DNA of 64,000 nt from the NCBI GenBank assembly GCA_002491905.1, contig DKWV01000001.1, positions 62,001 to 126,000 on the forward strand, in the 5' to 3' direction. This DNA comes from Lachnospiraceae bacterium UBA7143 (GTDB lineage: Bacteria; Bacillota; Clostridia; Lachnospirales; Lachnospiraceae). Shown here piece by piece: positions 50,670 to 58,794 of this stretch. Each line of letters begins with the position of its first letter. Position 1 is the stretch's first letter. The notes under the pieces are model-generated. The model was given only the letters and a program-made list of their open reading frames with translations, was not told the origin of the DNA and did no database searches. Made by a program: the position numbers and the translations under genes.

Positions 50670-53459
50670 CTAATAGTTTACATAACTTATATTCATATCT
50701 ACGTTGGTGCTGATGCCGCTGACCTTTCCTTTGGAGGAATACTGCCACAGGTCATAGCGGGTCGCCGTGTAAGTCGGCGCGCTTGCGTACTGCGCAAGCC
50801 ACAGTTTGTAGCTTGTCAGGCCCGACGTGTTGATTTTTTCGGTAAACCATGTCTTATTCGCATAAACGCCCGCCGAAATCCCGGAGTTCTGCACGGTCTG
50901 GCAGAAAGTCCTGCAGACGGCGGTTCTTGTGTCGCGGCTGATGCCGTCGGCCCTGCCGCCGCTGGCCTCCACATCGAGAAAAAGCGGATAGTTTAAGCCG
51001 TACCCCTTCACCAGATCAATCGCCATAGAAGCCTCCTCCACGGCCTCCACCTCATTGACCGCCTGGCTGAAGAAGTATGCGCCCACTTTAAGGCCCGCCG
51101 CCTTGGCGCCCTTGATGTTGCTCCTGAACTTAGGGTCTTCCACCAGCACTCCCGTAGAGTAGCCGCGGTAGCCACAGCGGATGATCACATAGGAAACGCC
51201 GGAGTTTTTCACCGCATTCCAGTCGATATTGCCATTGTGCTTGGACACGTCGATTCCCATAGCTCCCGAACTCTTGGCGAGTTTTCCGTCGCTGCCGAAA
51301 CTGTACTTCGCTCCCTGGATGACCTGATCGCCCGTTACATAGTTTCCGTCTTTATCGTAGAAATAAACGTATCCGTCAATGGTCTGCCAGCCGGTATACT
51401 TGTAAGAGGAAGAGGATTTCACCTTCTTATAAAAGGTCTCCCTTTTCCCGTAATCCCCGTAAGTCGCTTCTTTGTATTCCTTATTGGAGTTCCTGTAGTA
51501 GAGCTGGTTGCCGTCCTTGTCCTCAAGCTTCGTGTTCTCATCCGCGACAACGTTTTCCTGCACTACTTTGATCTTGAAAGATTCCTTGATATCCTCGGCG
51601 TCCTCGCGGTTCTTGCAGACTGCCCGGATCTTCACCTCACCCTCGGCAACGCCCGTCACCTCACCTTTCTCGTTTACTTTCGCAATCTTCTCATCATCGC
51701 TGCTCCAGGTAACCTTACCACCCTTCGGCTTCGTCTCCGCCGTCAGAGTGACCGTCTTGCCGACAGTAACCTCACTTGCACCGCTTATGGACAGCTTTGT
51801 ATAAACCTCCTGCCCCTCCTTATCTTTATCCTTATCTTTGTCTTTATCCTTGTCTTTATCCTTGTCTTTATCTTTGTCTTTATCCTTATCTTTATCCTCT
51901 TTGCCCGGATCGTCCGAATCCCCGTTCCCGGAATCGGTCACCGTCACGGAACAGTTAAAATTTTGAATCGAACTGCCCACAATAACCTGTGCCGTGACAG
52001 TGGTATTTCCCGCCGCAACCCCGGTCACCGTGCCGCCGTCCACCGTTGCGATGGAGGAATCCGCAACGCTCCAGTCCACCGAATACTCAACCTCGCTGCT
52101 GCTGACAGATATCTTCAGGGAATCGCTCTTTCCCTTTTCAAGAGTCATGCTTTCCTTATTGATGGATACCTGTACGTTATCATAGGGATCGTACTCCCCG
52201 TCCTCCGCCATCTTTCGAAACGCACCGCCCGTCTGCCACGGATCCGCGATTTTATCCATCGGCACCTTCTCGTACTCCGCTGTCTCCTCCCCGATCGGTG
52301 TCTTCGTGGATTCCACCCACTCTACCGTGTCTTTCAGGGCGGACTCCACCTCCGTATTCTTCTGCGTGGCTTCCTCCTTGGCCACATTGATCTCCGCCTC
52401 GGTCTTCACCTCATCCGCCACATCCACTTTCTGGTAGGCGATCTTGTCGGTCACCTTGACGCTGCTGCCCTTTGCGGGGAGCGTATACTTCCCGGCCGCC
52501 CCTTCCGGCAGAGGGAGGAGCTTAACCTCATAGGTTCCGGCAGCGACTCCCGTCTGGTAAATCACCCCGTCCTTATCGTCATCCTTCAGTTGAAAGCTCT
52601 TCGTCCCGGAAACATCCACCTCAAAGGGCACACCGCCAATCAACTTACCCGTCTCCTTATTGACAAACTTGATCTTCATATCCGAAAGAATAGAGGTCAG
52701 ATGAAGTTCTATCTCCACGCTTTCCTTCTCGTCCTGCTTCTGCTCAGTTTCTTCCTCTTCCTCCTCAGATTCTTCTTCCACATCAAGCATACCACCCAGC
52801 TTCGCGGATTCCGATGCCGCCAGCAGGCCGCTCTCCCCGATCACTGAGATACCCTCAATCTCCTCACCCATATCCGCGAAAGCCGCCACCTGTTTCTCCA
52901 CAGACTTGGCGTGAAGATAGATGCCGCCTGTGGCAATCGCACCCGCGAGCACCAGAATTCCCAGAAGAGCCACGGCTACATCCAGGGCACTCATCTCTCC
53001 GATAAAATACATCAGACGGGCAGCAAAACCGTCGTCGTCATCATACTCATAATCCTCGTCTTCATAATCCTCGTCTTCGTAATCCTCGTCTTCGTAATCC
53101 TCGTCCTCATAATCCTCGTCTTCGTAATCCTCGTCCTCGTAGTCCTCGTCCTCATAATCCTCGTCTTCGTAGTCCTCGTCCTCATAATCCTCGTCTTCGT
53201 AGTCCTCGTCTTCGTAATCTTCATAATCGTCATAGCGAACGGGGCGGGATTTCACCGCAACACTCTTCCTGCTTTTTGGCGGATGGGCGCGCTGATAGGA
53301 CTCAATCATATCGTCATCCAGACTTAGGAATTCCAACGTGTCCTCTGTTACACTGTCGGCGTCCTCATCATCAAACCGGTCATCCTCAAGCAAATCTTCA
53401 AACCGAACCTGCCTGCGGTGATTTTCTGTATTTTGTCTCCTGTTTTTCTTATTCTGCAT
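50670..53459 (-). CDS. Large multidomain GH25 lysozyme with Ig-like domains and acidic repeat tail
   Basis: This 929-residue protein starts at ATG 53459 (GGAGG five bases upstream). A cytoplasmic N-terminus of about 150 residues contains eleven copies of a YEDED-type repeat and is extremely acidic. A transmembrane helix (about 160-180) follows. Outside lie a Glu-rich stalk, a transthyretin-like domain, two BIG_2 Ig-like domains separated by a (KD)n linker, a short glucan/choline-binding-like repeat (YVYFYDKDGNYVTG), and the GH25 domain from GIDVSKHNGNIDW to the end with catalytic FLDVEASGG. It is the first gene of the rfb/CotH/ABC operon. It probably remodels peptidoglycan where the polymer is inserted (inference). 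Confidence 0.92.
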   Translation of the reverse strand: MQNKKNRRQNTENHRRQVRFEDLLEDDRFDDEDADSVTEDTLEFLSLDDDMIESYQRAHPPKSRKSVAVKSRPVRYDDYEDYEDEDYEDEDYEDEDYEDEDYEDEDYEDEDYEDEDYEDEDYEDEDYEDEDYEDEDYEYDDDDGFAARLMYFIGEMSALDVAVALLGILVLAGAIATGGIYLHAKSVEKQVAAFADMGEEIEGISVIGESGLLAASESAKLGGMLDVEEESEEEEEETEQKQDEKESVEIELHLTSILSDMKIKFVNKETGKLIGGVPFEVDVSGTKSFQLKDDDKDGVIYQTGVAAGTYEVKLLPLPEGAAGKYTLPAKGSSVKVTDKIAYQKVDVADEVKTEAEINVAKEEATQKNTEVESALKDTVEWVESTKTPIGEETAEYEKVPMDKIADPWQTGGAFRKMAEDGEYDPYDNVQVSINKESMTLEKGKSDSLKISVSSSEVEYSVDWSVADSSIATVDGGTVTGVAAGNTTVTAQVIVGSSIQNFNCSVTVTDSGNGDSDDPGKEDKDKDKDKDKDKDKDKDKDKDKDKDKEGQEVYTKLSISGASEVTVGKTVTLTAETKPKGGKVTWSSDDEKIAKVNEKGEVTGVAEGEVKIRAVCKNREDAEDIKESFKIKVVQENVVADENTKLEDKDGNQLYYRNSNKEYKEATYGDYGKRETFYKKVKSSSSYKYTGWQTIDGYVYFYDKDGNYVTGDQVIQGAKYSFGSDGKLAKSSGAMGIDVSKHNGNIDWNAVKNSGVSYVIIRCGYRGYSTGVLVEDPKFRSNIKGAKAAGLKVGAYFFSQAVNEVEAVEEASMAIDLVKGYGLNYPLFLDVEASGGRADGISRDTRTAVCRTFCQTVQNSGISAGVYANKTWFTEKINTSGLTSYKLWLAQYASAPTYTATRYDLWQYSSKGKVSGISTNVDMNISYVNY
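51816..51898 (-). repeat. Lys-Asp repeat linker (simple sequence)
   Basis: Alternating TCTTTA/TCCTTG hexamer variants encode an uninterrupted (KD)n stretch of about 13 units between the two Ig-like domains. The codons vary between copies, so selection for the peptide is more likely than recent slippage alone. Confidence 0.85.
53052..53216 (-). repeat. Tandem repeat of 11 x 15 bases encoding acidic YEDED units
   Basis: The plus strand reads as variants of ATCCTCGTCTTCGTA repeated eleven times with third-position changes. It lies inside the GH25 gene and changes in copy number would keep frame. It encodes the acidic cytoplasmic tail. Confidence 0.9.
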
Positions 53460-53566
53460 TATTACCTCCATGTCAGGACAGCCTGCCGCAGTCCTGCCCT
53501 GCCTTAATTCTGTGTTACCCGGTTACATGGGTTTATGTAAACCTCAATTCGAAACAATTCTTTGAA

Positions 53567-53595
53567 ATTATAGCACAAAAATGGCGTAATATCAA
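53567..53595 (-). promoter_or_regulatory. Strong sigma-A-type promoter for the GH25/rfb/ABC operon
   Basis: Minus-strand TTGATA (53595-53590) and TATAAT (53572-53567) are exactly 17 bases apart, about 110 bases before the GH25 start. No other strong promoter or terminator was seen between this point and the Wzt gene, so all twelve genes to 38771 may be one transcript. Confidence 0.8.
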
Positions 53596-53666
53596 GATTT
53601 TTGTCACCCTTTAAGGGCCGTCAGATTATGTAAATTGACTTATCTTGTAGTATTTACGCCATTTCC

Positions 53667-53712
53667 GCGATAATTGCGCGATATGTTACACCCCTTTTAT
53701 GGCAATTATCGC
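53667..53712. promoter_or_regulatory. Inverted repeat upstream of the zinc-ribbon gene promoter
   Basis: GCGATAATTGC (53667-53677) and GCAATTATCGC (53702-53712) are perfect 11-base inverted copies separated by 24 bases. They end 16 bases before the -35 of the plus-strand promoter and lie about 70 bases upstream of the minus-strand promoter. This fits a divergent operator. The binding protein is not known. Confidence 0.5.
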
Positions 53713-53728
53713 TAATATACGCTTGACT

Positions 53729-53756
53729 TTGACCGCCGGGGCTGACACAATATAAG
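53729..53756 (+). promoter_or_regulatory. Promoter for the zinc-ribbon gene
   Basis: TTGACC (53729-53734) and TATAAG (53751-53756) are 16 bases apart. TTGAC also occurs six bases earlier (TTGACTTTGACC). The start codon of the gene is about 50 bases downstream. Confidence 0.65.
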
Positions 53757-53808
53757 GGCAACAGACAAACGGTTACCTTACAGGATTATGGGAAAAGGGG
53801 AATTTTTC

Positions 53809-54132
53809 ATGATGTACATGCACTACTGTAAGCGTTGCCAACGGGTTCATATGCTGAATGGGCATAAGCAGTTCTGTCCAAAATGTCAGGGACTGATTAC
53901 CGAGCTGAAACTCAGTTACCTGGACTATGTGTCCATGAACCAGGCCCAACGGGTTTCTTTTTCTATCTGCTGTGCCGACGATGAGCAGCTCAAAAAGCTG
54001 AGTACTACATATCGTATGTATAAGTACAGCAAATGGTACAAGGAGCTGCAACGGCAGCTGGCGCAGCCGGTTATCCATTCCTACACTGCGCTGGAGCCGG
54101 CCCCGGTGGAGAACGCTGTATCAATCGTATGA
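53809..54132 (+). CDS. Small zinc-ribbon protein of unknown function
   Basis: A 107-residue protein from ATG 53809 (GGGG about eight bases upstream). Residues 5-26 hold two Cys pairs, HYCKRCQRVH and QFCPKCQGLI, which would bind one zinc. A further CC pair occurs near residue 47. The remaining sequence is basic and aromatic (TTYRMYKYSKWYKELQ). I do not recognise a named family. It is transcribed alone from its own promoter and ends at a terminator, divergent from the polysaccharide operon, and could be a regulator or a small RNA-binding protein, but this is a guess. Confidence 0.75.
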   Translation: MMYMHYCKRCQRVHMLNGHKQFCPKCQGLITELKLSYLDYVSMNQAQRVSFSICCADDEQLKKLSTTYRMYKYSKWYKELQRQLAQPVIHSYTALEPAPVENAVSIV

Positions 54133-54152
54133 TATGATACGAAAAAGGAAGG

Positions 54153-54196
54153 GAGCGCTGCCCGGAATCTTCGGATTCCAGACGGCGCTCTTTTCT
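54153..54196 (+). terminator. Terminator after the zinc-ribbon gene
   Basis: GAGCGCTG...CGGCGCTC pairs around an inner GGAATC-TTCG-GATTCC hairpin and is followed by TTTTCTTTT. A UUCG-type loop gives a very stable stem. Confidence 0.85.
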
Positions 54197-54321
54197 TTTC
54201 CCAAGCGGCTATAAAGTTATTAAGAATTTATGAGGGCTCTTTTTTCTGTAGATTTTTGGAAAAAATCATAGTAGAATAGATGAATACAGAAAAGAAACGC
54301 ATAAGACTTTCAGGAAAGGGT

Positions 54322-55374
54322 ATGAATAAAACCATGAACGAAACACAGGAAAAAAATACATTGCCAAAAGAAAAGATATCGGTTCAGTCAGACAAACTTG
54401 AGGAGAACGAAAAGGAGGCGAAGGATTCCAGCGCCAGACTCCGCCTTCCCATAAACATTCATCTCATCCTGCTGGCCGCCATTGTCCTGGTCATCGGGTT
54501 TTCTGCCTACCGTCTCTACAAATGGAACAAGGGGACACCCTCAGATTACGACCCGAACTACCAGACCACGGATTTCGACATTGAAGTGATGGACAACCTT
54601 ATCCCGCTCGCTCCCGATAAACGGGAGGGCTATGTGGATGACGGCGTAACCACCATTCTCTGTCTCGGCGACGATCCCTTCTCGCTGGATCAGGGTGAAA
54701 ACGGTCTGGCGGAGCAGATCGCCAAAAAGACAGGCGCCACCGTCTACAACGGCTCCTTCACGGGAACCACTATGGCGGCGCAGTTTGCCTCTTACAACGA
54801 CGGCTATATTCTGGACGCGTTCTCCTTCTCCTATGTGGCGAAGAGTCTGGCCAGCGGAGACTTCGACCTGATGAAGACGGCCGCCACCTACAGCTACGAT
54901 GAAAATTTTGCAAAGACGACGCAGATGCTCTCTGAACTTGACATGAATAACGTGGATATGATCTGCGTGATGTACGATGGCAGCGACTATATCAACAGAC
55001 GGCCATGCGACGATCCAAACGCGCCCTACGCCGAGATTACCTACACTGGCGCGCTGCGCTCGGGAGTGAAGGCCATTCAGGAAGCTTACCCCCATATCCG
55101 TATTGTAATCATGTCCCACACCTTCTGCCACAGCATCGGCGAGGACGGGAATTTCCAGAACGGCGACCGGGCGGATCTCGGCCACGGCACCCTGAGCCAC
55201 TATCTGCAGAAAGAGCTGGACGCCACAATGGATGTCGGCGTCTCCTTTATCGACAACTTTTACGGCTCCGTCAACGAGGATAATTACCTCGACTATATGA
55301 CCGACTACATTCACTTTAACGACGCGGGACGGGAGCTTTTGGCAAGGCGGTTCGCGGAATGCCTATTTCAGTAG
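54322..55374 (+). CDS. Membrane-anchored SGNH-like protein without the nucleophile Ser
   Basis: A protein of about 350 residues. The N-terminus is charged, followed by one helix (INIHLILLAAIVLVIGFSAY) and an extracellular SGNH-like domain. The block I segment reads LCLGDDPFSLD, so Asp replaces the usual Ser of GDSx. Block III is like YDGSDYIN, and block V is DYIHFNDAGRELL with an apparently intact Asp-His pair. It may be inactive or use another residue. ATG 54322 has AGGAAAGG close upstream; ATG 54280 also begins the frame. Its 3' end overlaps the end of the minus-strand gene at 55368 by seven bases. The neighbours are O-acylation genes. Confidence 0.75.
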   Translation: MNKTMNETQEKNTLPKEKISVQSDKLEENEKEAKDSSARLRLPINIHLILLAAIVLVIGFSAYRLYKWNKGTPSDYDPNYQTTDFDIEVMDNLIPLAPDKREGYVDDGVTTILCLGDDPFSLDQGENGLAEQIAKKTGATVYNGSFTGTTMAAQFASYNDGYILDAFSFSYVAKSLASGDFDLMKTAATYSYDENFAKTTQMLSELDMNNVDMICVMYDGSDYINRRPCDDPNAPYAEITYTGALRSGVKAIQEAYPHIRIVIMSHTFCHSIGEDGNFQNGDRADLGHGTLSHYLQKELDATMDVGVSFIDNFYGSVNEDNYLDYMTDYIHFNDAGRELLARRFAECLFQ

Positions 55375-56423
55375 TCCACCGAAAACAGCGTCTCAAAATC
55401 AAACCGCTTTATCATATTCCGTGTCTCTTCCAGCGCCCGTTCCATCTCCCGGGCGCTCTTTATTTCGCAGATTCCGTCCGCAAAGCACTCCGTCATAAAA
55501 CGGTTAAACCTGGCGTGGTAATGGGTGTAATCCGCATAGTTGTTCAGGTCCGTCACGATTTCCTCCCTATTCGGGAAATAGAACACTCTCACATTGTCGT
55601 AGGCAAGAAGCGTGTCCGCAATATGCGCATACTCCCGCATAGTGGCCTCCAAATGATTTTCCTGCATCACGTCATTCCAGTAGAGAATGCTGTAGGGCGG
55701 GAAAAAGATATAGAAGGTGGTGTCCGGGTTCCGTTCAATATAAGGGCAGAGATTCATCTGCAGGTTTTTGTCCGTGCTCTCTATAAAGGCGTCTGGCGGC
55801 GTCTCCTCCTCCACCCTTGCAGGGGGCACATAATTGTGCATCACCCACTGGATATTGTAGTATTCGTCCGTCCACCAGCTCTGGTACACCGTTGCAAGAT
55901 CCGTTTTGTCCGGGTCGGCCAGCGGACGCAGCACATAATTCAACAGCACGTCCTTATTCAGCAGATACTGCACGTCATTCAGATAGTTATCATCATAGAG
56001 ATAGCCCGGAACCGGATATTTCGTCTCGTCCACGCCCCCGGTGTAGGTCGTCACGTCAACTCCCAGAAAAACTGACTTCACCTCATGACCGCTGTCAAAG
56101 ATAATGTCCATGATATTCGCCTGATCCTTCGGGTAAGCGCCGCTGTAATTTAATTTAATGGCCTTAAGCCCCATCAGCTCCTCAAACCAGTGGGTGTTAA
56201 AGTTCACCGTCATGGAAGAACCGAGAATCACACTGTCGTAGTCCATGTGCTTCGCCATCCCCGGATTCTGGGTGAGCTGGTTATCCACCAGATAGGGAAA
56301 GTCCGCAAGCGGCGCATGGTACTGAAAAAAGGGGTCCACCCAGACCACCAGCGCGGCCGAGAGCAAAAGCAGGATTACGGTGAGAGATACGATGGAGAGA
56401 ATCCAATTCTTAAATCGCTTCAT
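55368..56423 (-). CDS. SGNH/DltD-like membrane partner of MBOAT acyltransferase
   Basis: A 351-residue protein with an N-terminal transmembrane helix (about 5-27) and an extracellular domain. SVILGSSMTVNFN is a block I-like GxS motif and DYTHYHARFN near the C-terminus is a DxxH motif, so it resembles the SGNH-fold proteins (DltD, AlgX/AlgJ types) that pair with MBOAT enzymes to move acyl groups onto wall polymers. The start is ATG 56423; a TTG twelve bases earlier abuts GGAGG. The MBOAT gene lies 63 bases upstream. The acyl donor and the glycan target are unknown. Confidence 0.75.
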   Translation of the reverse strand: MKRFKNWILSIVSLTVILLLLSAALVVWVDPFFQYHAPLADFPYLVDNQLTQNPGMAKHMDYDSVILGSSMTVNFNTHWFEELMGLKAIKLNYSGAYPKDQANIMDIIFDSGHEVKSVFLGVDVTTYTGGVDETKYPVPGYLYDDNYLNDVQYLLNKDVLLNYVLRPLADPDKTDLATVYQSWWTDEYYNIQWVMHNYVPPARVEEETPPDAFIESTDKNLQMNLCPYIERNPDTTFYIFFPPYSILYWNDVMQENHLEATMREYAHIADTLLAYDNVRVFYFPNREEIVTDLNNYADYTHYHARFNRFMTECFADGICEIKSAREMERALEETRNMIKRFDFETLFSVDY

Positions 56424-56486
56424 TTTGAATACCAATCCTCCATGTCTGCGCAGTTTACTGTTATGACACGCGTGTCATCACTTTGA

Positions 56487-57971
56487 TTAAAAGTTAAAAT
56501 ACAAAAACGTACTGACTCCGGAAAAGCTTAAGATACACCATACCGCCAGAATTACAAACACCGCTGCCGACACCGGGCCGTATTTCAGGCGCGAAACCCG
56601 CTCGCCGGCATTTTTCCCGATCAGTGCAAAGTATAATGCCGCCGCCAGAATCAGGAACATCAGGATATAGCGGCTAAAGGGCAGGTTGTCCAGATGCAGC
56701 ACTTTGATCACATACCAGAATTCGTCCGGCTGCAGGCACTCCGCCAGATCCAGGGAAATTTTCTTAACTTCCCCTTTCCACGCCGTCCGAAGAAGCGCAT
56801 TCGCCTGCGCAATGCTTTCCGCCCGGAAATAAACCCAGGCCACGCTGACATAGAGGAAAGTCGCTATTTGTGACACAGTCGTCATAATATTATAAGTAAA
56901 TCCTGCAGTCTCACTTTTCCTCCCAGTCCGCACATGCCTCTGCCAGAACCGGGTAACCACATACAGCGCCCCGTGCAGCATCCCCCAGACAATAAAATGA
57001 AAGCCCGCCCCATGCCAAATGCCGCTTAAGAGAAAGACGAGCAGAAGGTTTAAGTACATCCGCCCCTCCCCCCGGCGGTTTCCCCCCAGCGGAATATAGA
57101 CGTATTTCGTAAAGAAACGGTTCAGGGTGATATGCCACCTTTTCCAAAAATCCACGATGTCCGCCGCTTTATAGGGAGAATTAAAGTTGACGGGGATCTC
57201 AATGCCAAGCATCCGGCCAAGACCCACGGCCATATCGCAGTAACCGCTGAAATCAAAGTAGAGCTGCAGGGCATAGAACATAATCACCAGAACCGCATCC
57301 AGGCGTCCAAGTACAGCCAGGTTGTCGTAGCCGTAATCCACACCCGCGCCGAGCGTGTCCGCCAGAAGGACCTTCTTGGCGAGCCCCAGCACAAACAGGG
57401 CAAGGCCGCCCGCAATCCTCTCCCAATCCAGTTTTTCTGCGCCAAACGCCCGAAACTGCGGCAGCATCTCGCTGTGGTTCACAATGGGACCTGCGATAAG
57501 CTGCGGGAAAAAGGAGACAAACAACGCGTACTCGGACAGAGAACAGTCCGCCACCTCCCCCCGGTAAGTATCCACAATAAAGGAAATCTGCTGAAAGGTA
57601 AAAAAACTGATTCCCAGAGGCAGAAGAATGCCCCGCAGGGCAAAATCAGTTCCAAACATGCCATTCACGGTGTCGAGAAAGAAATCATAATATTTGAAGT
57701 AAAACAGTAAGCCCAAATTGAAAACCACCGCCAGAATCATAACAGCCCTGCGGCTTTCCCCAGACAAAAGCCTGTGGAACAGATAATTTACCGCAATGCT
57801 GCAAATCATAATCAGCAGATAGGACAGGTTGAAATAGCCGTAAAACCACAGGGACATGGCAGTCAGAAACACCCGGGCCGCCCCAGGTTTCCCGCCCCGC
57901 ACAAGACCGTAATAGCCGAGCAGACATATTGGGAAAAAAACAAACACAAAAATATACGAATTAAATAACAT
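56487..57971 (-). CDS. MBOAT-family O-acyltransferase (AlgI-like)
   Basis: A 494-residue membrane protein with about ten to twelve helices. The AlgI/DltB core includes GILLPLGISFFTFQQISFIVD, QLIAGPIVNHSEML, LYFDFSGYCDMAVGLGRM, FWKRWHITLNRFFTKYVYIPLGGNRRGE and the catalytic-His region LSGIWHGAGFHFIVWG. The family moves acyl groups, usually acetyl, from the cytosol to extracytoplasmic polymers. It is followed by its SGNH-like partner. A second MBOAT protein at 61439 is a paralogue with its own partner, so two modification systems may exist. Confidence 0.95.
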   Translation of the reverse strand: MLFNSYIFVFVFFPICLLGYYGLVRGGKPGAARVFLTAMSLWFYGYFNLSYLLIMICSIAVNYLFHRLLSGESRRAVMILAVVFNLGLLFYFKYYDFFLDTVNGMFGTDFALRGILLPLGISFFTFQQISFIVDTYRGEVADCSLSEYALFVSFFPQLIAGPIVNHSEMLPQFRAFGAEKLDWERIAGGLALFVLGLAKKVLLADTLGAGVDYGYDNLAVLGRLDAVLVIMFYALQLYFDFSGYCDMAVGLGRMLGIEIPVNFNSPYKAADIVDFWKRWHITLNRFFTKYVYIPLGGNRRGEGRMYLNLLLVFLLSGIWHGAGFHFIVWGMLHGALYVVTRFWQRHVRTGRKSETAGFTYNIMTTVSQIATFLYVSVAWVYFRAESIAQANALLRTAWKGEVKKISLDLAECLQPDEFWYVIKVLHLDNLPFSRYILMFLILAAALYFALIGKNAGERVSRLKYGPVSAAVFVILAVWCILSFSGVSTFLYFNF

Positions 57972-58019
57972 AAGTTATTCTCCTGTCCAACTGCGGCTCG
58001 CCCAATCTCTCCGCAAATC

Positions 58020-58781
58020 CTAAAGTGTCATATCCTTGTAAACCACAAACTCTCCCACCTGACCATAAACCGAAAACCCGTAATCCGTCAGCGGTTCCCT
58101 GATCTCCCGGTCCTTTTTCAACACCACGTAGGCACAGGGGTACTCTCTGGTCAGCTCCACAAAAACCGGCGTGTCGATCACCTCCGCCTCCTCCATAGCC
58201 TCATACATGGCATTGTAATAATCCCAACGGGCAATCAGCATTTCACGCCCATAGGGCAGCTCAATGTCCGTGCTGTACTGCCTGACGTAATAAATCAGAT
58301 CCGCCGGGACAAGCACCGTGATCCGCCCTTCCTCCGGCTCTATCATATCCACGATGTCCACCGCCTCCTGCGGCAGATGATAGACATTCTCCGCACGGGA
58401 AATATGCTCACTGTCATAGACATAATCCCCGCATGCCGCGACCGCCAGACAGACCACCGCCAGTCCGATCCGCCTGTGCTTTCCCATCAGCCGGATCAGG
58501 CCATAAGCGCTGACAATGCTCATCTGCAAAAGCCACAGAAGCCGGTAATATGTCTCGGAATCCTCCATAAGCCGCACAAACACCTTGCGGAACAGGGGGC
58601 AGAAAAATAAAAGAAGCAGCAGAGTGGGCGCATAGACAAACAGCACCCGCCTGCGCTTATCCTTCTCCGCAAGCCACAGATAGAGAAGCACGAAAAGATA
58701 AATGCCCGCAAGAAAGTGATTCTCGTGATACCCCATATAATTTTTAAATATGACAACACTCTCCAGGAAAATACCCCACAT
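58020..58781 (-). CDS. Polytopic membrane protein with C-terminal soluble domain, unknown function
   Basis: A 253-residue protein with about four hydrophobic segments in the first 130 residues and a soluble part from about 130 onward (RITVLVPADLIYYVRQY..., ending GEFVVYKDMTL). SETYYRLLWLLQ in the membrane part is like a segment of DUF6077-type proteins, whose N-terminal part seems to be the next upstream gene. The start ATG 58781 has AGGAG six bases upstream and is out of frame with that gene. It could be the C-terminal half of a split protein. No catalytic motif was seen. Confidence 0.7.
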   Translation of the reverse strand: MWGIFLESVVIFKNYMGYHENHFLAGIYLFVLLYLWLAEKDKRRRVLFVYAPTLLLLLFFCPLFRKVFVRLMEDSETYYRLLWLLQMSIVSAYGLIRLMGKHRRIGLAVVCLAVAACGDYVYDSEHISRAENVYHLPQEAVDIVDMIEPEEGRITVLVPADLIYYVRQYSTDIELPYGREMLIARWDYYNAMYEAMEEAEVIDTPVFVELTREYPCAYVVLKKDREIREPLTDYGFSVYGQVGEFVVYKDMTL

Positions 58782-58794
58782 ATGCCGCTCCTCG

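Noticed and set aside
53052..53216. CRISPR-like array of regular repeats
   Set aside because: The repeats are contiguous 15-base coding units with no spacers and no cas genes.
41743..53459. Phage lysis genes (GH25 endolysins)
   Set aside because: Both GH25 proteins are membrane-anchored multidomain proteins within a polysaccharide operon, and no holin or phage structural genes are nearby.
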